Counted from the first letter of the stretch, positions 10,091-19,578 are shown. The stretch is DNA of 64,000 nucleotides from JACMLC01 sp963817025 (GCA_963817025.1 CAWFML010000005.1:806001-870000), one strand, 5' to 3'. The notes: generated by a model from the sequence alone, not told the origin. Numbers and translations are program-made.

Positions 10091-11152
10091 CTAGAAAGTA
10101 AAGAACGTGGCGATTGCCGTGTCACCGACCTCGCCCCACTGCTGGCCGCCTGTGGCGGTCGGAAGCGAGCTGGGAATCCAGAAAAACTCTCTGGTGTCAG
10201 CACGGAAGACTGCGATGTCAGCGATATTGTCGCCATCGTAGTCACCGCGCGCGGGAAGGTCATTGACCAGGAAATCGGGGTCGAAAATACCGAAGACTTT
10301 GGGCGGCACGGTCGCGCCGGTGGCGGTATTGCGAATCCACCAGGAGCCGTCTGCGCCAGCACGGAAGACCACTAAGTCGGCAATTCCGTCGCCGGTATAG
10401 TCGTCAGGCTGAACGATGAAGTCCGTGTTGAAGTTGCCCCACTGAACCGTGTTGAGCACTTGACCGGTGATGCTGTCGCCAATCTGCCACGTCACATCAA
10501 AGGTTGTGGTGTTGACACGAGCGATGATGATTTCCTCACGAGCATCGCCTGTGAAGTCAGCGCCCTGAAAACGGAACAGGCTCTGACCGGGAGTCGTAGT
10601 GTTGCCGAACGGGACATTTCTGTCACCGGCAGGCGAATTCTCAGCCGATTTATAGAAATTGTTGAACACGCCGCTGATGGTGCGGATGACGTTGTAGTCA
10701 TCTTTACCATTGCCGTCATAGTCGCCATCGCGTGCAACGGCGTCGCCGGTCGTTCCCCAATTAACCACCGGCAAAGAGACGATCGCACCTCCGCTTTCCG
10801 GGAAATTGGCGCAGAAGTAATTACCCGTGCGCCAGACGCAAGGTTCAAATTTGGAGTCTCCCGCGCGGTCTCCGGGCACAATCGAATCGCCGCCCAGACC
10901 ATAATCAAACACGCGGATAAAGGCATTGCCTGCTCCGGCTGGGGCTGGGTTACGCAGAACTTTCCACCTGAGCGGCGCGGTGGCGCTCGCGGCGGACAAA
11001 GTCACGAAATCTGTATGGATGCCGCCGGTAAAATCATATACCGTGCGACGCGTCGCTTGGGTAGTTGAGAAAGAACCCATGGTGAAGCTAAACGTCGCCA
11101 GGACGAGAAACATCGCCAGGTAACGCGACCTGAAAACTCGAAACACTCGCAT
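10091..11152 (-). CDS. Secreted minimal VCBS-repeat protein
   Basis: This 353-residue protein consists of a signal peptide (YLAMFLVLATFSFTMGSF) and little else than the propeller module. Five motifs are recognisable, and they are more degenerate than in its neighbours: DRAGDSKFEPCVWR, DYDGNGKDDYNVIR, DFTGDAREEIIIAR, DYTGDGIADLVVFR and DYDGDNIADIAVFR. ATG 11152 follows GAGGAG at good spacing. It shows that the module exists as an autonomous protein, whereas its neighbours add N-terminal domains. The gene is monocistronic, with its own promoter and terminator. Function unknown. Confidence 0.8.
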   Translation of the reverse strand: MRVFRVFRSRYLAMFLVLATFSFTMGSFSTTQATRRTVYDFTGGIHTDFVTLSAASATAPLRWKVLRNPAPAGAGNAFIRVFDYGLGGDSIVPGDRAGDSKFEPCVWRTGNYFCANFPESGGAIVSLPVVNWGTTGDAVARDGDYDGNGKDDYNVIRTISGVFNNFYKSAENSPAGDRNVPFGNTTTPGQSLFRFQGADFTGDAREEIIIARVNTTTFDVTWQIGDSITGQVLNTVQWGNFNTDFIVQPDDYTGDGIADLVVFRAGADGSWWIRNTATGATVPPKVFGIFDPDFLVNDLPARGDYDGDNIADIAVFRADTREFFWIPSSLPTATGGQQWGEVGDTAIATFFTF

Positions 11153-11297
11153 ACTATCTCCTCTCGTTCATCAATAAACCGTTGTGATGCGGTTTATGGC
11201 TAAAGTCCTAAAAATTGATAAAGGGGCTGCCTTGATTCGGTATCGCAAAACGCAGAACTTGCGTTAACACCAACTTAAGAGCAACGGAAGTGACCAC

Positions 11298-11326
11298 ACA
11301 TTAATCTGATTGCAATCTGATGTCAA
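11298..11326 (-). promoter_or_regulatory. Promoter of the 10.1-11.2 kb VCBS gene
   Basis: TTGACA (complement of 11321-11326) lies 17 bases from TAATGT, a weaker -10. The -35 and its surroundings match the other VCBS promoters in this cluster. Confidence 0.55.
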
Positions 11327-11465
11327 CAATTTTTGTGTGATCTGGGTCTCAGTTATTGCTCTCGACGGGGAGACTGGGTGCAGTGGGATATTACACACAA
11401 ACCTGTGTAAAGCAAAGAAAAAAATTGCTTTATCAGCAGACTCGATTTTTCTTTGTTTCAGAGAT

Positions 11466-11506
11466 AGAAAAAGCGGCAGGCGGTGTAATCCAACACCGCC
11501 TGCCGC
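11466..11506 (-). terminator. Terminator of the 11.6-13.2 kb VCBS gene
   Basis: A perfect 14-pair stem GCGGCAGGCGGTGT/ACACCGCCTGCCGC (11473-11486 with 11493-11506) has a six-base loop and leads into CTTTTTC on the minus strand. Confidence 0.9.
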
Positions 11507-11573
11507 CTGTGATCTGCGCTCGCTGTTCTTATAAAATCAGGAACATAAGCCGCGCAGGATTGTTTGCCGTATC

Positions 11574-13187
11574 TCAGTGACGATTGTAGTTCGCCACCGG
11601 ATAGTCTCCATTCGATCCCCATTCAACGCCGGTCACTGTTCCGTCAATTGAACGACGCCAATAGAAGAAGTTCTGTGTCGGGTCTGCATTCGGACGCCAG
11701 ACGGAAATGTCTGTCTTGCTGTCTCCGTCCCAGTCGCCCTGCGTGAAAAAGTCTGTTGCAGAGAGACCGAAGATATAAGATTCAGTCGCGCCGTCGCTGC
11801 TCCTGCGGACATACCAGTTGTATGCTCCGGCTGAGCCGCGAACGACCGCTACGTCCGTCTTGCCATCGCCGTCATAGTCGCCCGGCACTATCACATCAGT
11901 CGGCGTTCCGAAGACAAAGCCAGACGTAGTGCCTGACGCGAACTTAAAGTGGAAGCCTGCCTGACCGCCGCCCGCATTACGCTGAACCACGAAATCGTTC
12001 CTGCCGTCTCCGTCATAATCGCCGGGGGCGGGGAAGTCACCGTTTTGGCCCCACTCGTTGTAGATGATCAAGCCGTTGACGCTTGAGCGATAGAACCAGA
12101 AACTGTGATCGCCAGCCGCTAGACCGGCACGATAAGTTGCCACGTCAGCCTTGCCGTCGCCGTCATAATCGCCCACCACTGACGGGTCATCTCCAGTCTG
12201 TCCAAACTGGTCACTCCTCAAAGTGTTGGTCTGGCTCTGAAGGATGTAGAAGTAAGCGCCAAACGGCGGGCCTGATCTCCAGACCGCAATGTCCGTCTTG
12301 CCGTCTCCGTCATAGTCTTCAGGCGCGAAGGCGTCACCATTAATACCCCACGGCGTGGAAGTCTGAGTTCCTGTTTGAGAGTTCAAGATGAACCAGCCTA
12401 GCTGTCCGGACGGGCCGCCGCCGATGTTGCGGATTACAGCCGGATCAGTCTTGCCATCGCCGTCAAAGTCCACCGTTTTGCCATTACCCGGCGCAACGGC
12501 TGTAATATCTATGCTCCAGCCACTAGGCAGGCGCACTCTGTCCAATGCCTGATCGTCAACCACGTAGAGGCTCCACGTGCCGTTCGGATTGGTTCCGTTA
12601 AAGACGTTGAGGTCAGCCGTATAGGCCGCCAGCCCGCCAGCCATCGGAAAGTTATCCTGTCCTCCCGGCTCCGGGGCTGCCAAACCCGTATAATTCGCCG
12701 GGCGATAAGAGCCAGTCGCAGGTGCCGCTCCCGGTTCGTCCGGGAAAGCTGTGGCCGCCGTCTGGTCAAAGGTGTATGTCACATTAGTCGTGTCATTACC
12801 CGCACCGGCATCAGAAATAAGGAGCGATTTGGCTCCGGTTGGCCCCACCAGCAAGATGTCATAGTCATCAAGCCACGTCGTCGTCGTCGTAATAGTCACG
12901 GTCACCTTGCTGAGCGCATTGCCCAGACCACCGACGATGATGGTTGAGGGATAGAGCGGGGCAAGTCCCGGATCAGTCCCGGCTGTGTTGCTGGGACGGT
13001 CAGCAGGAAAAATATCCGCCGCGTTGGTAAAGACCGTCTGGGGAACTTGAGGCACGTCCTGGGCTTTAGAGCTTTGAAGTATCGGGCCAAAGCTCAAGCT
13101 CAACAACGCCAGCACCAAAATGATCGCCAGAGAGCCGGGCAACAGTCTGGCCGTGCGGCGAATTCTGACGATTGATAAAGCTCGCAT
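11574..13187 (-). CDS. Secreted P-like domain/VCBS-repeat protein, paralogue A
   Basis: Start ATG 13187 is chosen over the longer frame because GAAGGAGACAAT precedes it and the next paralogue has the identical start context. The 537 residues comprise a signal peptide (LLPGSLAIILVLALLSLSFG), a P-like domain (DDYDILLVGPTGAKSLLIS ... GTWSLYVVDDQALD) at about 60-225, and six VCBS motifs such as DYDGDGKTDIAVWR to the end. The last motif is followed by a short tail ending in NYNRH. Close similarity to the gene at 13.9-15.5 kb extends to blocks of the leader, indicating tandem duplication. Role unknown; presumably extracellular. Confidence 0.85.
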   Translation of the reverse strand: MRALSIVRIRRTARLLPGSLAIILVLALLSLSFGPILQSSKAQDVPQVPQTVFTNAADIFPADRPSNTAGTDPGLAPLYPSTIIVGGLGNALSKVTVTITTTTTWLDDYDILLVGPTGAKSLLISDAGAGNDTTNVTYTFDQTAATAFPDEPGAAPATGSYRPANYTGLAAPEPGGQDNFPMAGGLAAYTADLNVFNGTNPNGTWSLYVVDDQALDRVRLPSGWSIDITAVAPGNGKTVDFDGDGKTDPAVIRNIGGGPSGQLGWFILNSQTGTQTSTPWGINGDAFAPEDYDGDGKTDIAVWRSGPPFGAYFYILQSQTNTLRSDQFGQTGDDPSVVGDYDGDGKADVATYRAGLAAGDHSFWFYRSSVNGLIIYNEWGQNGDFPAPGDYDGDGRNDFVVQRNAGGGQAGFHFKFASGTTSGFVFGTPTDVIVPGDYDGDGKTDVAVVRGSAGAYNWYVRRSSDGATESYIFGLSATDFFTQGDWDGDSKTDISVWRPNADPTQNFFYWRRSIDGTVTGVEWGSNGDYPVANYNRH

Positions 13188-13624
13188 ATTGTCTCCTTCG
13201 TGTATCTGAAACCGCGTGAGCGGCTCGAACGGTATTAGCCTGATAGAAAGCATGACTGGCCTGCTTCCTTCGTTAGCCATAAGGGCGAATCAAAATTAAT
13301 CTGATTCGCAACAGTTAACATGGTTGTTCTATTGCGATGTGATTCGTGACCGGGTCAGAATCAGCGACCCAAACCTTGAAAGAAAAATTGTGGTGTTTGA
13401 TGCCCAACTGCTGAAGAATTTTCGTCGGACTCGTAACCCACGGGCAAGCACACTGTTCAGGTCTTCTCCTATTCAGACGCTTCTTTACTTATCGCAGTGC
13501 CTACCGTTGCAGACATAGTGCCTCGTTTCAAGCGATAGCAAAGCTTGAGTGCACAATTAAAAATTTTGAATCTGCATTTACTCCGGGCAAGATCGATCCC
13601 CGCACTTACATTGGATGGGCAGAC
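13188..13624 (-). promoter_or_regulatory. Long conserved 5' leader of paralogue A
   Basis: About 435 bases separate promoter and start. A block at 13334-13415 closely matches 15680-15765 in the leader of paralogue B. Nearer the start both leaders have a small hairpin with GCGAATCA/TGATTCGC-type arms, the string CGAAGGAAG, and a second hairpin ending in CGCGGTTTC or CGCGTTTG before the ribosome-binding site. No riboswitch class is recognised. No other gene is seen in this gap. Confidence 0.5.
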
Positions 13625-13652
13625 AATATACTGATTAAACAAGAAATGTCAA
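13625..13652 (-). promoter_or_regulatory. Promoter of paralogue A
   Basis: TTGACA (complement of 13647-13652) and TATATT (complement of 13625-13630) are 16 bases apart on the minus strand. Confidence 0.65.
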
Positions 13653-13799
13653 CGCTTTCATCCGGTGAGGACTGGCCCACACTGTTCCGGCAGCATCGCA
13701 TAGGAAGAGTTAAAGTCTGAAAGTGGCTTTGTCTATAGCAGTTTGCAATCGGGCGTGACTAACTGCCATAGAGGGCTTTGCGTTCCCGTTCACTTACAT

Positions 13800-13847
13800 A
13801 AGCAAGGCGGCTGGCGATGTGGAATTACATCGCCAGCCGCCTTGCTT
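13800..13847 (-). terminator. Perfect 21-base-pair terminator of paralogue B
   Basis: AAGCAAGGCGGCTGGCGATGT at 13800-13820 is exactly complementary to 13827-13847 with a six-base loop. The sequence differs from the terminator of paralogue A but keeps the same fold (GGCxGGCG...CGCCxGCC), which suggests compensatory change. Confidence 0.85.
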
Positions 13848-13911
13848 ATGTGCGCGAGTCGTCATACTTGTTAAAGAACCACGACTTGGGCATGATTGTT
13901 TATCTTTATCC

Positions 13912-15534
13912 TTAGTGGACGTTATATCTCGGCACAGGGAAGTCTGTCGGAGCGATACCCCATTCCTGATTTCCCAGAATGCCGTCAATCGAGCGACGCC
14001 ACAGGAAATAGTTTTGCGATGGGTCTACGTTCGGACGCCACACGGCAACATCTGTCTTGCCGTCGCCGTCATAGTCGCCCGGTGTAATAACGTCTCCCGG
14101 AGAGATTCCCCAGGTAAAGGAATTAGTCGCGCCGTCACTGCTTCTGAGGACGTACCAGTTATAGGCTCCGCCTGAGGCGCGAACGACCGCGATGTCCGTC
14201 TTGCCATCGCCGTCATAATCACCGGGCGCGACTAAATCTGTTGCCGTCCCGAAGAAAAAGCTTGTTTGACCGGAAGTGGTATTCCTCAAATAGAATGTGC
14301 CGCTTCCTGCCGAGGCGCGTTTGACCACGAAGTCGTTCTTGCCATCGCCATCAAAGTCGCCGGGAACCGGAACGTCACCGTTCTGTCCCCACTCGTTGTA
14401 GATAATCAACCCGTTGACGCTTGAGCGGTAGAAGAAAAAGCTATGATCTCCGGCATTCGCGCCCGCACGATAAGTTGCGGGGTCAGCCTTCGCATCGCCG
14501 TCATAGTCTCCCACTATTGTTGGGTCGTCTCCGGTCTGTCCGAATTGATCTGACCTTAAAGTGTTCGTCTGACTCTGGAAAATGTAGAAGTAAGCGCCAA
14601 ACGGTGGGCCTGCCCGCCAGATTGCGATGTCCGTCTTCCCGTCTCCATCGAAATCTTCCGGCGTTGCGATGTCTGAATTGAGTCCCCATTGTTGCGATCT
14701 CTGCGAACCATCCTGCGAGTTCAGGATGAACCATGCTTTTTGTCCGCCACCTATGTCGCGGGTCACAGATGGATCAGTTTTGCCGTCGCCATCGAAGTCT
14801 ACCGTCTTGCCAGCTCCCGGCGATGCCCCGTCAACGGTTAAGGTCGCAGCCGTCACGCTGCCGGTGTCGCCTGCTCCTCCATCATGGAATCTCAACGTCC
14901 ATGTTCCGTTCGGATTAGTGACTCCCGTGAACGCGCTCGTGATGGTCGTCACCACTCCGCCTCCCGCTCCGCCTCCCGGCGTCGTCGCCCTGTAACTGCC
15001 AGCAGCCACTGCCGTCGTCGCATTGGCCGTCACCGCCGCGTTCCAGAACGTCGGTGTCGCCGGAGCGGTGTCAAGGAAATTGTACGGCCCGATTAAGTCA
15101 GAATCATCGCCGCAATCTGTGGCTGCCGCCGCCGTCGTCTGCGCGAAGATGATTTTGGAGGGAGTGCCTCCGGGAGCGCGCAAGGTGACGATCAGGTCAC
15201 CGACCCAACTGTGAGTCACGCTGAAACTGACGGCCACATTGGTCGGAGCAGCGTTAGCCAATCCACTGACGGTGAAAGACACATCTTTGGGAGTGCTGGC
15301 ATAATCGCCACAGATGGTTCCGCCAGCGGGAGAGTCTGGAATCGCGCCGAGGCTGGGGGCATCGGCGGGAAAGTTAGCGAGGGTGGATTGCGGTGCATCC
15401 TGCTGGCCTGCTGAAGCAGCCGATGTGGAATGGATGCGGCTGGCACTCAAGAGGGATAAAGCTACCAGGACGAGCGAAACACCGAGCAGGAGTCTGGTGA
15501 TTCGGCGAGGGGTAATTGTTGGTAATGCTCGCAT
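13912..15534 (-). CDS. Secreted P-domain/VCBS-repeat protein, paralogue B
   Basis: The 540-residue protein starts at ATG 15534 after GAAGGAGACAAT. It has a signal peptide (LLLGVSLVLVALSLLSASR) and a P/Homo-B domain that is closer to the proprotein-convertase pattern than its neighbours (VTHSWVGDLIVTLRAPGG ... GTWTLRFHDGGAGDTG). Six VCBS motifs follow from about residue 240. From the propeller onward it is very similar to paralogue A (for instance SFWFYRSSVNGLIIYNEWG versus SFFFYRSSVNGLIIYNEWG), whereas the N-terminal domain has diverged more. This suggests domain shuffling or faster N-terminal change after duplication. Function unknown. Confidence 0.85.
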   Translation of the reverse strand: MRALPTITPRRITRLLLGVSLVLVALSLLSASRIHSTSAASAGQQDAPQSTLANFPADAPSLGAIPDSPAGGTICGDYASTPKDVSFTVSGLANAAPTNVAVSFSVTHSWVGDLIVTLRAPGGTPSKIIFAQTTAAAATDCGDDSDLIGPYNFLDTAPATPTFWNAAVTANATTAVAAGSYRATTPGGGAGGGVVTTITSAFTGVTNPNGTWTLRFHDGGAGDTGSVTAATLTVDGASPGAGKTVDFDGDGKTDPSVTRDIGGGQKAWFILNSQDGSQRSQQWGLNSDIATPEDFDGDGKTDIAIWRAGPPFGAYFYIFQSQTNTLRSDQFGQTGDDPTIVGDYDGDAKADPATYRAGANAGDHSFFFYRSSVNGLIIYNEWGQNGDVPVPGDFDGDGKNDFVVKRASAGSGTFYLRNTTSGQTSFFFGTATDLVAPGDYDGDGKTDIAVVRASGGAYNWYVLRSSDGATNSFTWGISPGDVITPGDYDGDGKTDVAVWRPNVDPSQNYFLWRRSIDGILGNQEWGIAPTDFPVPRYNVH

Positions 15535-15962
15535 ATTGTCTCCTTCATTGTCTTAACAAACGCGTGTAGCGGTTTACAGATATTGGTCCAAAGGAAAGTT
15601 TGGTTGCTCGACTTCCTTCGGATGCTGAGGCGAATCGTGGTTCATCTGATTCGTCAACAACGAAAGTGTTTGTACCTTTGTGATGTGATTCATGACCGCG
15701 TCAGAATCAGCGACCCAAACCTTGAAAGGGAAAGATAACCTGTGATGTTTGATTGCCCTGCTGCCGATTCAATCAGGCCGGATGTCCACCTATGTTTGTA
15801 AAGCGATTAAGAAATTTCCTGACACAGCGAGGTTTATTTACAGTTGCTCTGCGTGGCGGAGCGAAATCGGCATCTCGTTTCAATCGTTAGCTTAAGGCAG
15901 ATGTAAAATTGCGTCTGTGTTTGAAAGCAGAAAGGCTCTTAATCATTCAAGAATGGGCGCAC
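15535..15962 (-). promoter_or_regulatory. Long conserved 5' leader of paralogue B
   Basis: The leader is about 430 bases long and carries the block at 15680-15765 shared with paralogue A (core AGAATCAGCGACCCAAACC). It also has the GAATCAGATGAACCACGATTC hairpin region and an AAACCGC...GCGTTTG hairpin just before the ribosome-binding site. There is no coding frame of note. Confidence 0.5.
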
Positions 15963-15989
15963 ACTATACCGATTGACCGGAAAAGTCAA
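15963..15989 (-). promoter_or_regulatory. Promoter of paralogue B
   Basis: TTGACT (complement of 15984-15989) and TATAGT (complement of 15963-15968) are 15 bases apart, a slightly short spacer. The position relative to the gene equals that in paralogue A. Confidence 0.5.
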
Positions 15990-16020
15990 CATTTTCGGCC
16001 AAAAGGACTTGGAAGAGGAA

Positions 16021-16086
16021 TGCAAAATTAAAAATGTAAAATGCAAAAATAAGAACCGTCCTGCATTTCACATTTTTAATTTTGCA
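16021..16086. repeat. AT-rich inverted repeat, copy 1
   Basis: The arms TGCAAAATTAAAAATGTAAA and TTTCACATTTTTAATTTTGCA enclose a 16-base centre. The same family recurs at 30550-30619. Confidence 0.8.
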
Positions 16087-16150
16087 TTTCTTTTACTTGA
16101 CGCTATGTTAGATATAGTTTGACCGGAACTGAGCGTTGTGGGCCACTCAT

Positions 16151-16681
16151 ATGAAACTGCAAAGTATCTCAACCAATGACCTGCTGCTTTATGAAAGCTT
16201 CTACTGCAATCCTGACATGATGAAGCATCTGGGCAATCCGTGGCACAAAGAGCGTATGCCGCAAAAACTCCAGCGCGATGTCGAGACCGTCGAGAGCGGG
16301 CGGGCCTGGATTTTCAAGATTATTCCGGACGAGGATTCGGGCGCGGCTGCGGGAACAGTTTGCATCTGGGAACACACGTGGAATGATGAAAGCATTAACG
16401 AGATAGGCTGGATGGTTCTCCCGCAGTTTCAAAGACGGGGACTGGCAACACAGGCTGTGCTCGCCATTCTCGACAAGGCCCGCACAGAGCAGCGTTGGAA
16501 CGTCATCCACGCCTTTCCTGCAACCGCCAATGTTGCTTCCAATGCTATCTGCCGCAAAACCGGATTTTCCAAAATGGAGGAATGCGACCTCGAATGGTCA
16601 GGCAGCATCCTGCACTGCACACACTGGCGCACAGACCTGTTGCCTTCTACTTTGACCCGGCGCTCATCATCAAACCCGTGA
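16151..16681 (+). CDS. GNAT-family N-acetyltransferase
   Basis: The frame can start at TTG 16136, but ATG 16151 (MKLQSISTNDLLLYE) fits the family N-terminus better. About 176 residues carry the GNAT core: a central INEIGWMVLPQFQRRGLAT, where QRRGLAT is the acetyl-CoA pyrophosphate-binding loop, followed by a helix AVLAILDKA and the motif-B region NVASNAICRKTGF. It resembles ribosomal-protein or small-molecule acetyltransferases; the substrate is unknown. The 3' end overlaps the stop of the convergent ABC permease gene by 35 bases. Confidence 0.8.
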   Translation: MKLQSISTNDLLLYESFYCNPDMMKHLGNPWHKERMPQKLQRDVETVESGRAWIFKIIPDEDSGAAAGTVCIWEHTWNDESINEIGWMVLPQFQRRGLATQAVLAILDKARTEQRWNVIHAFPATANVASNAICRKTGFSKMEECDLEWSGSILHCTHWRTDLLPSTLTRRSSSNP

Positions 16682-18476
16682 AGACGGCTACGGCTGCTGA
16701 AACAACCGTTAGCAGGATTGACCAGACACGGCTGCTCAGACGCCCGCCCGCCTTTAATCTTTGTGTTGACTTGCGCTCGTAGAAGAGATGCGCGAGCGAG
16801 AGAAAGATGACTGCAATCGCCAGACAGTAAATTCGGTGGATAACGATCTGCCGTAGATTACTCGCCGCGCCGGTGACATCGGAAGGCGTCCAGAGATTAT
16901 AAAGCACAGGGTTAAAGAGCCAGTGGTTATAGCTTTGATTGAAGAGATAAAACATCGCCCCGCCCACGGCAATGATGACAGCATAAGCCAGATATTTATC
17001 ACGCAGCAGGACATTCAAAAATATAGCTGCGGCAATCAGGAAAACTATGTTCGGCAATAAGATGACCGTGTGGATTGCCAGATACGCAGAGATTTCAACA
17101 GGCATGTGGCCTTTATAAATTTGTATGGCGATGGCGCACAGGTAGACCGTCATGGTCAGCGAAAGCGACAGCAGCAACATGGCTGCAAACTTTGAGAGCA
17201 GCAGGACAAAATTGGGCGCGGGCGTGCTCCACAACACGGCTTCAAATCTCATTTCGCGGTCGCGGTGCATGGCCTCGCCTGTGTAGAAGATTGCGATGGC
17301 ACACAGGAATAAGAGCAAGGCTTCGGCAGCGTGCGCTGCGTAAGCGGCGGAGTATGTCCCGTCGGGCGCGATGTCGTAATAGATAAATCCGGCCACGCAT
17401 AAAAGAGTCGCCAGCGGCATGAGCATGATCAGGCTGCGCTCTGCAAAAAGCAGTTGCAGCTCTATCTTCAAAGCCGCCGCCAACTGCTTGAGATTGGCCT
17501 TCATGCCTTCGGTTATCGTCGTGACTAAGGGAATCGCCACTCTATCTTTCTGCGGGCTTTCTTCAATCTGAGCGGTTTGAAAACCGGCCTCGCTCCTTGC
17601 GTCAAGCCTTTCGCTTCGGGTCGTGAGAGTGATGGTCGTCAGACCGCTCTCATGCTTAGCTTGCCTGGGCCGCTCGACCATCGAGAAGCGCGCGTAAAGG
17701 ATGGTCAGGCAACCGACCGCGATGAGAATCATGCCAGCGCGATTCGCCAGCACGTCTGAGCCGTAACTGAACGCCAGTTGATTGAGCCATTCCGCGCTCT
17801 GCCCCCACGGCTTCAAGCCGGGCCAGTTCATCAGCAAAGGATCAAGCGCAACACTCCAGCGTTGCGGCAAACTCTTCAACAAGACCGCCTGATAGGCTAT
17901 GTAGAGCGGATAGAAAGAGACTGCCAGCGCGTAAACAATCTTGGCATTGCGCGTCAGCGTGCCGACCGTAAAGTAAATGGCGGCCAGCGCCAGATGTGAG
18001 ACGACGACGAGAATCAAGAAGTGTTTGAAATAGGGAAACACGCGGACGGGCAAGGTAATCGTTTGCGGCAGGCGGAAAGCCTGAAGCACAATCTGCGTCA
18101 AAGCGAAAGCGGCCTGACAGCAGACGAGCACGAAAAAGTTGCCGCAGAATTTTCCTAAGAGATAGGTGGCGCGGCCTACGGGCTTGGAAAAAATGAGCGG
18201 AGAGATGCCCGTGCGATAATCCCTAATCACAGGGTCGCCCATGATGAGGGCCGTGAAGAGCGGCAGCGTCATAAAAGAGAAGACGGGAAAGTTTCTGACA
18301 ATATAAAACTCACTGTTGGTGGCCCATCCGTAATAAGAGGCTGGCCCCCAACCCCACCACAGCAGTGCGTTTGCGCTGAAGAGAATTGCCATCGCGTAAG
18401 GAGCTACGCGTTTTGAGTTGAGCAGGACTTCGGTCTGAAAGACCGCGCCGAAAGAGGTGTGTGCGAGATTCTTCAA
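16647..18476 (-). CDS. ABC-2 type transporter permease
   Basis: The 609-residue membrane protein has two similar halves, each with about six hydrophobic segments. The first half includes a large loop with DPVIRDYRTGISPLIFSKPVGRATYLLGK, typical of ABC-2 permeases. A cytoplasmic linker near residues 270-330 joins the halves, and the second half starts at LLFAERSLIMLMPLATLL. It begins within the stop region of the ATPase gene (four-base overlap), so the two form one operon and one exporter. The substrate is unknown. Its stop overlaps the convergent GNAT gene. Confidence 0.85.
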   Translation of the reverse strand: MKNLAHTSFGAVFQTEVLLNSKRVAPYAMAILFSANALLWWGWGPASYYGWATNSEFYIVRNFPVFSFMTLPLFTALIMGDPVIRDYRTGISPLIFSKPVGRATYLLGKFCGNFFVLVCCQAAFALTQIVLQAFRLPQTITLPVRVFPYFKHFLILVVVSHLALAAIYFTVGTLTRNAKIVYALAVSFYPLYIAYQAVLLKSLPQRWSVALDPLLMNWPGLKPWGQSAEWLNQLAFSYGSDVLANRAGMILIAVGCLTILYARFSMVERPRQAKHESGLTTITLTTRSERLDARSEAGFQTAQIEESPQKDRVAIPLVTTITEGMKANLKQLAAALKIELQLLFAERSLIMLMPLATLLCVAGFIYYDIAPDGTYSAAYAAHAAEALLLFLCAIAIFYTGEAMHRDREMRFEAVLWSTPAPNFVLLLSKFAAMLLLSLSLTMTVYLCAIAIQIYKGHMPVEISAYLAIHTVILLPNIVFLIAAAIFLNVLLRDKYLAYAVIIAVGGAMFYLFNQSYNHWLFNPVLYNLWTPSDVTGAASNLRQIVIHRIYCLAIAVIFLSLAHLFYERKSTQRLKAGGRLSSRVWSILLTVVSAAVAVFTGLMMSAGSK

Positions 18477-19357
18477 TTCAAGCTCTCCGGTTGGCTGGCG
18501 AGGTTGAAGTAGTAGTCTTCCAGCGTCGGAGATGCCGGATTAAAATCTTCGCCCGGGCGCAAATCCTTTGAATAAACTCTGACGCGAACCAATCCATCGA
18601 AGACCTGCCGCGAGATGATTTTAAACTGCGACTTCAAGGCCGCGACCTGTTCGCGCGCGAGGGCCGCTTCCCAGATTGCGCCGGTCATTTGCTTGAGCGC
18701 ATCATGCGGAGTTGACGAGGATATAATCTCGCCCTGCCGTATGATCGCCATCCGCGTGCAGAGGTTCGAGACATCCGAGACGATATGAGTTGAAAGAATA
18801 ACGACTGTCTTCTCGCCCGCCATCTCGGACAGCAGGTTATGAAAACGGACGCGCTCTTCAGGGTCAAGGCCCGCCGTCGGCTCGTCAACGATGATGAGCT
18901 TTGGCTGACCTATCAATGCCTGAGCGATACCGAGGCGTTGCCGCATCCCGCCCGAAAATCCCCCGACCTTCTGCTTGCGCGCCTGCGTTAGATTAACCCT
19001 GTCGAGCAGCGCGTCAATCAAACGCTTTCGTTCCCTGTCATCCGCAACGCCCTTGAGCCGTGCTAAATAGTTGAGCGTCTGCTCTGCCGTTAGAGACGGG
19101 TACAGCCCGAACTCCTGTGGCAAGTAGCCGAGCATTCTGCGCGCAGCTTTTTTGTCGGCTAGCAGGTCAACGCCATCAAGCTCAATGCTGCCGTCATCAG
19201 GTTCAAGCAGCATGGAGGCGATTTTCATCAAGGTCGTTTTGCCTGAGCCGTTTGGACCAAGCAGCCCGAACATTCCCGAAGGGACTTCGAGCGTCACGCC
19301 TCTAAGCGCCTGCACGCCGCCCGGATAAGTCTTACTCAAACCTTTTATTCCAAGCAT
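18473..19357 (-). CDS. ABC transporter ATP-binding protein
   Basis: The 294-residue ATPase shows Walker A GPNGSGKTT, the signature SGGMRQR, Walker B LIIVDEP followed by TAGLDP, and the H-loop STHIVSDV. The C-terminal extension after residue 220 (ISRQVFDGLVRVRVYSKDLRP) is typical of ABC-2 exporter ATPases. It powers the 609-residue permease translated immediately downstream. This type of pair exports peptides, polysaccharides or drugs; nothing nearby identifies the cargo. Confidence 0.9.
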   Translation of the reverse strand: MLGIKGLSKTYPGGVQALRGVTLEVPSGMFGLLGPNGSGKTTLMKIASMLLEPDDGSIELDGVDLLADKKAARRMLGYLPQEFGLYPSLTAEQTLNYLARLKGVADDRERKRLIDALLDRVNLTQARKQKVGGFSGGMRQRLGIAQALIGQPKLIIVDEPTAGLDPEERVRFHNLLSEMAGEKTVVILSTHIVSDVSNLCTRMAIIRQGEIISSSTPHDALKQMTGAIWEAALAREQVAALKSQFKIISRQVFDGLVRVRVYSKDLRPGEDFNPASPTLEDYYFNLASQPESLN

Positions 19358-19578
19358 CTGTTATCTCGAATTGTTGTTGCAAGAATGAGAAGAACCGGCA
19401 TCAACCGGCTACACGACAAGCCACACGTTCATCGCATGAATAATCTTAGACACCCGTAGGCCGGAATTGTTCCAACCCGTGTTCAGCATTTACTCACGCG
19501 GGGCATTAAAACATTCAAGTCGTGAGGAACAGAAGATGGTAGTGGGCCAATTTCAAAGAGAGCGAAGAACACGAAATG

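Noticed and set aside
13188..15962. c-di-GMP (GEMM) or cobalamin riboswitch in the VCBS leaders
   Set aside because: The conserved core sequences of these classes were looked for by eye and not found.
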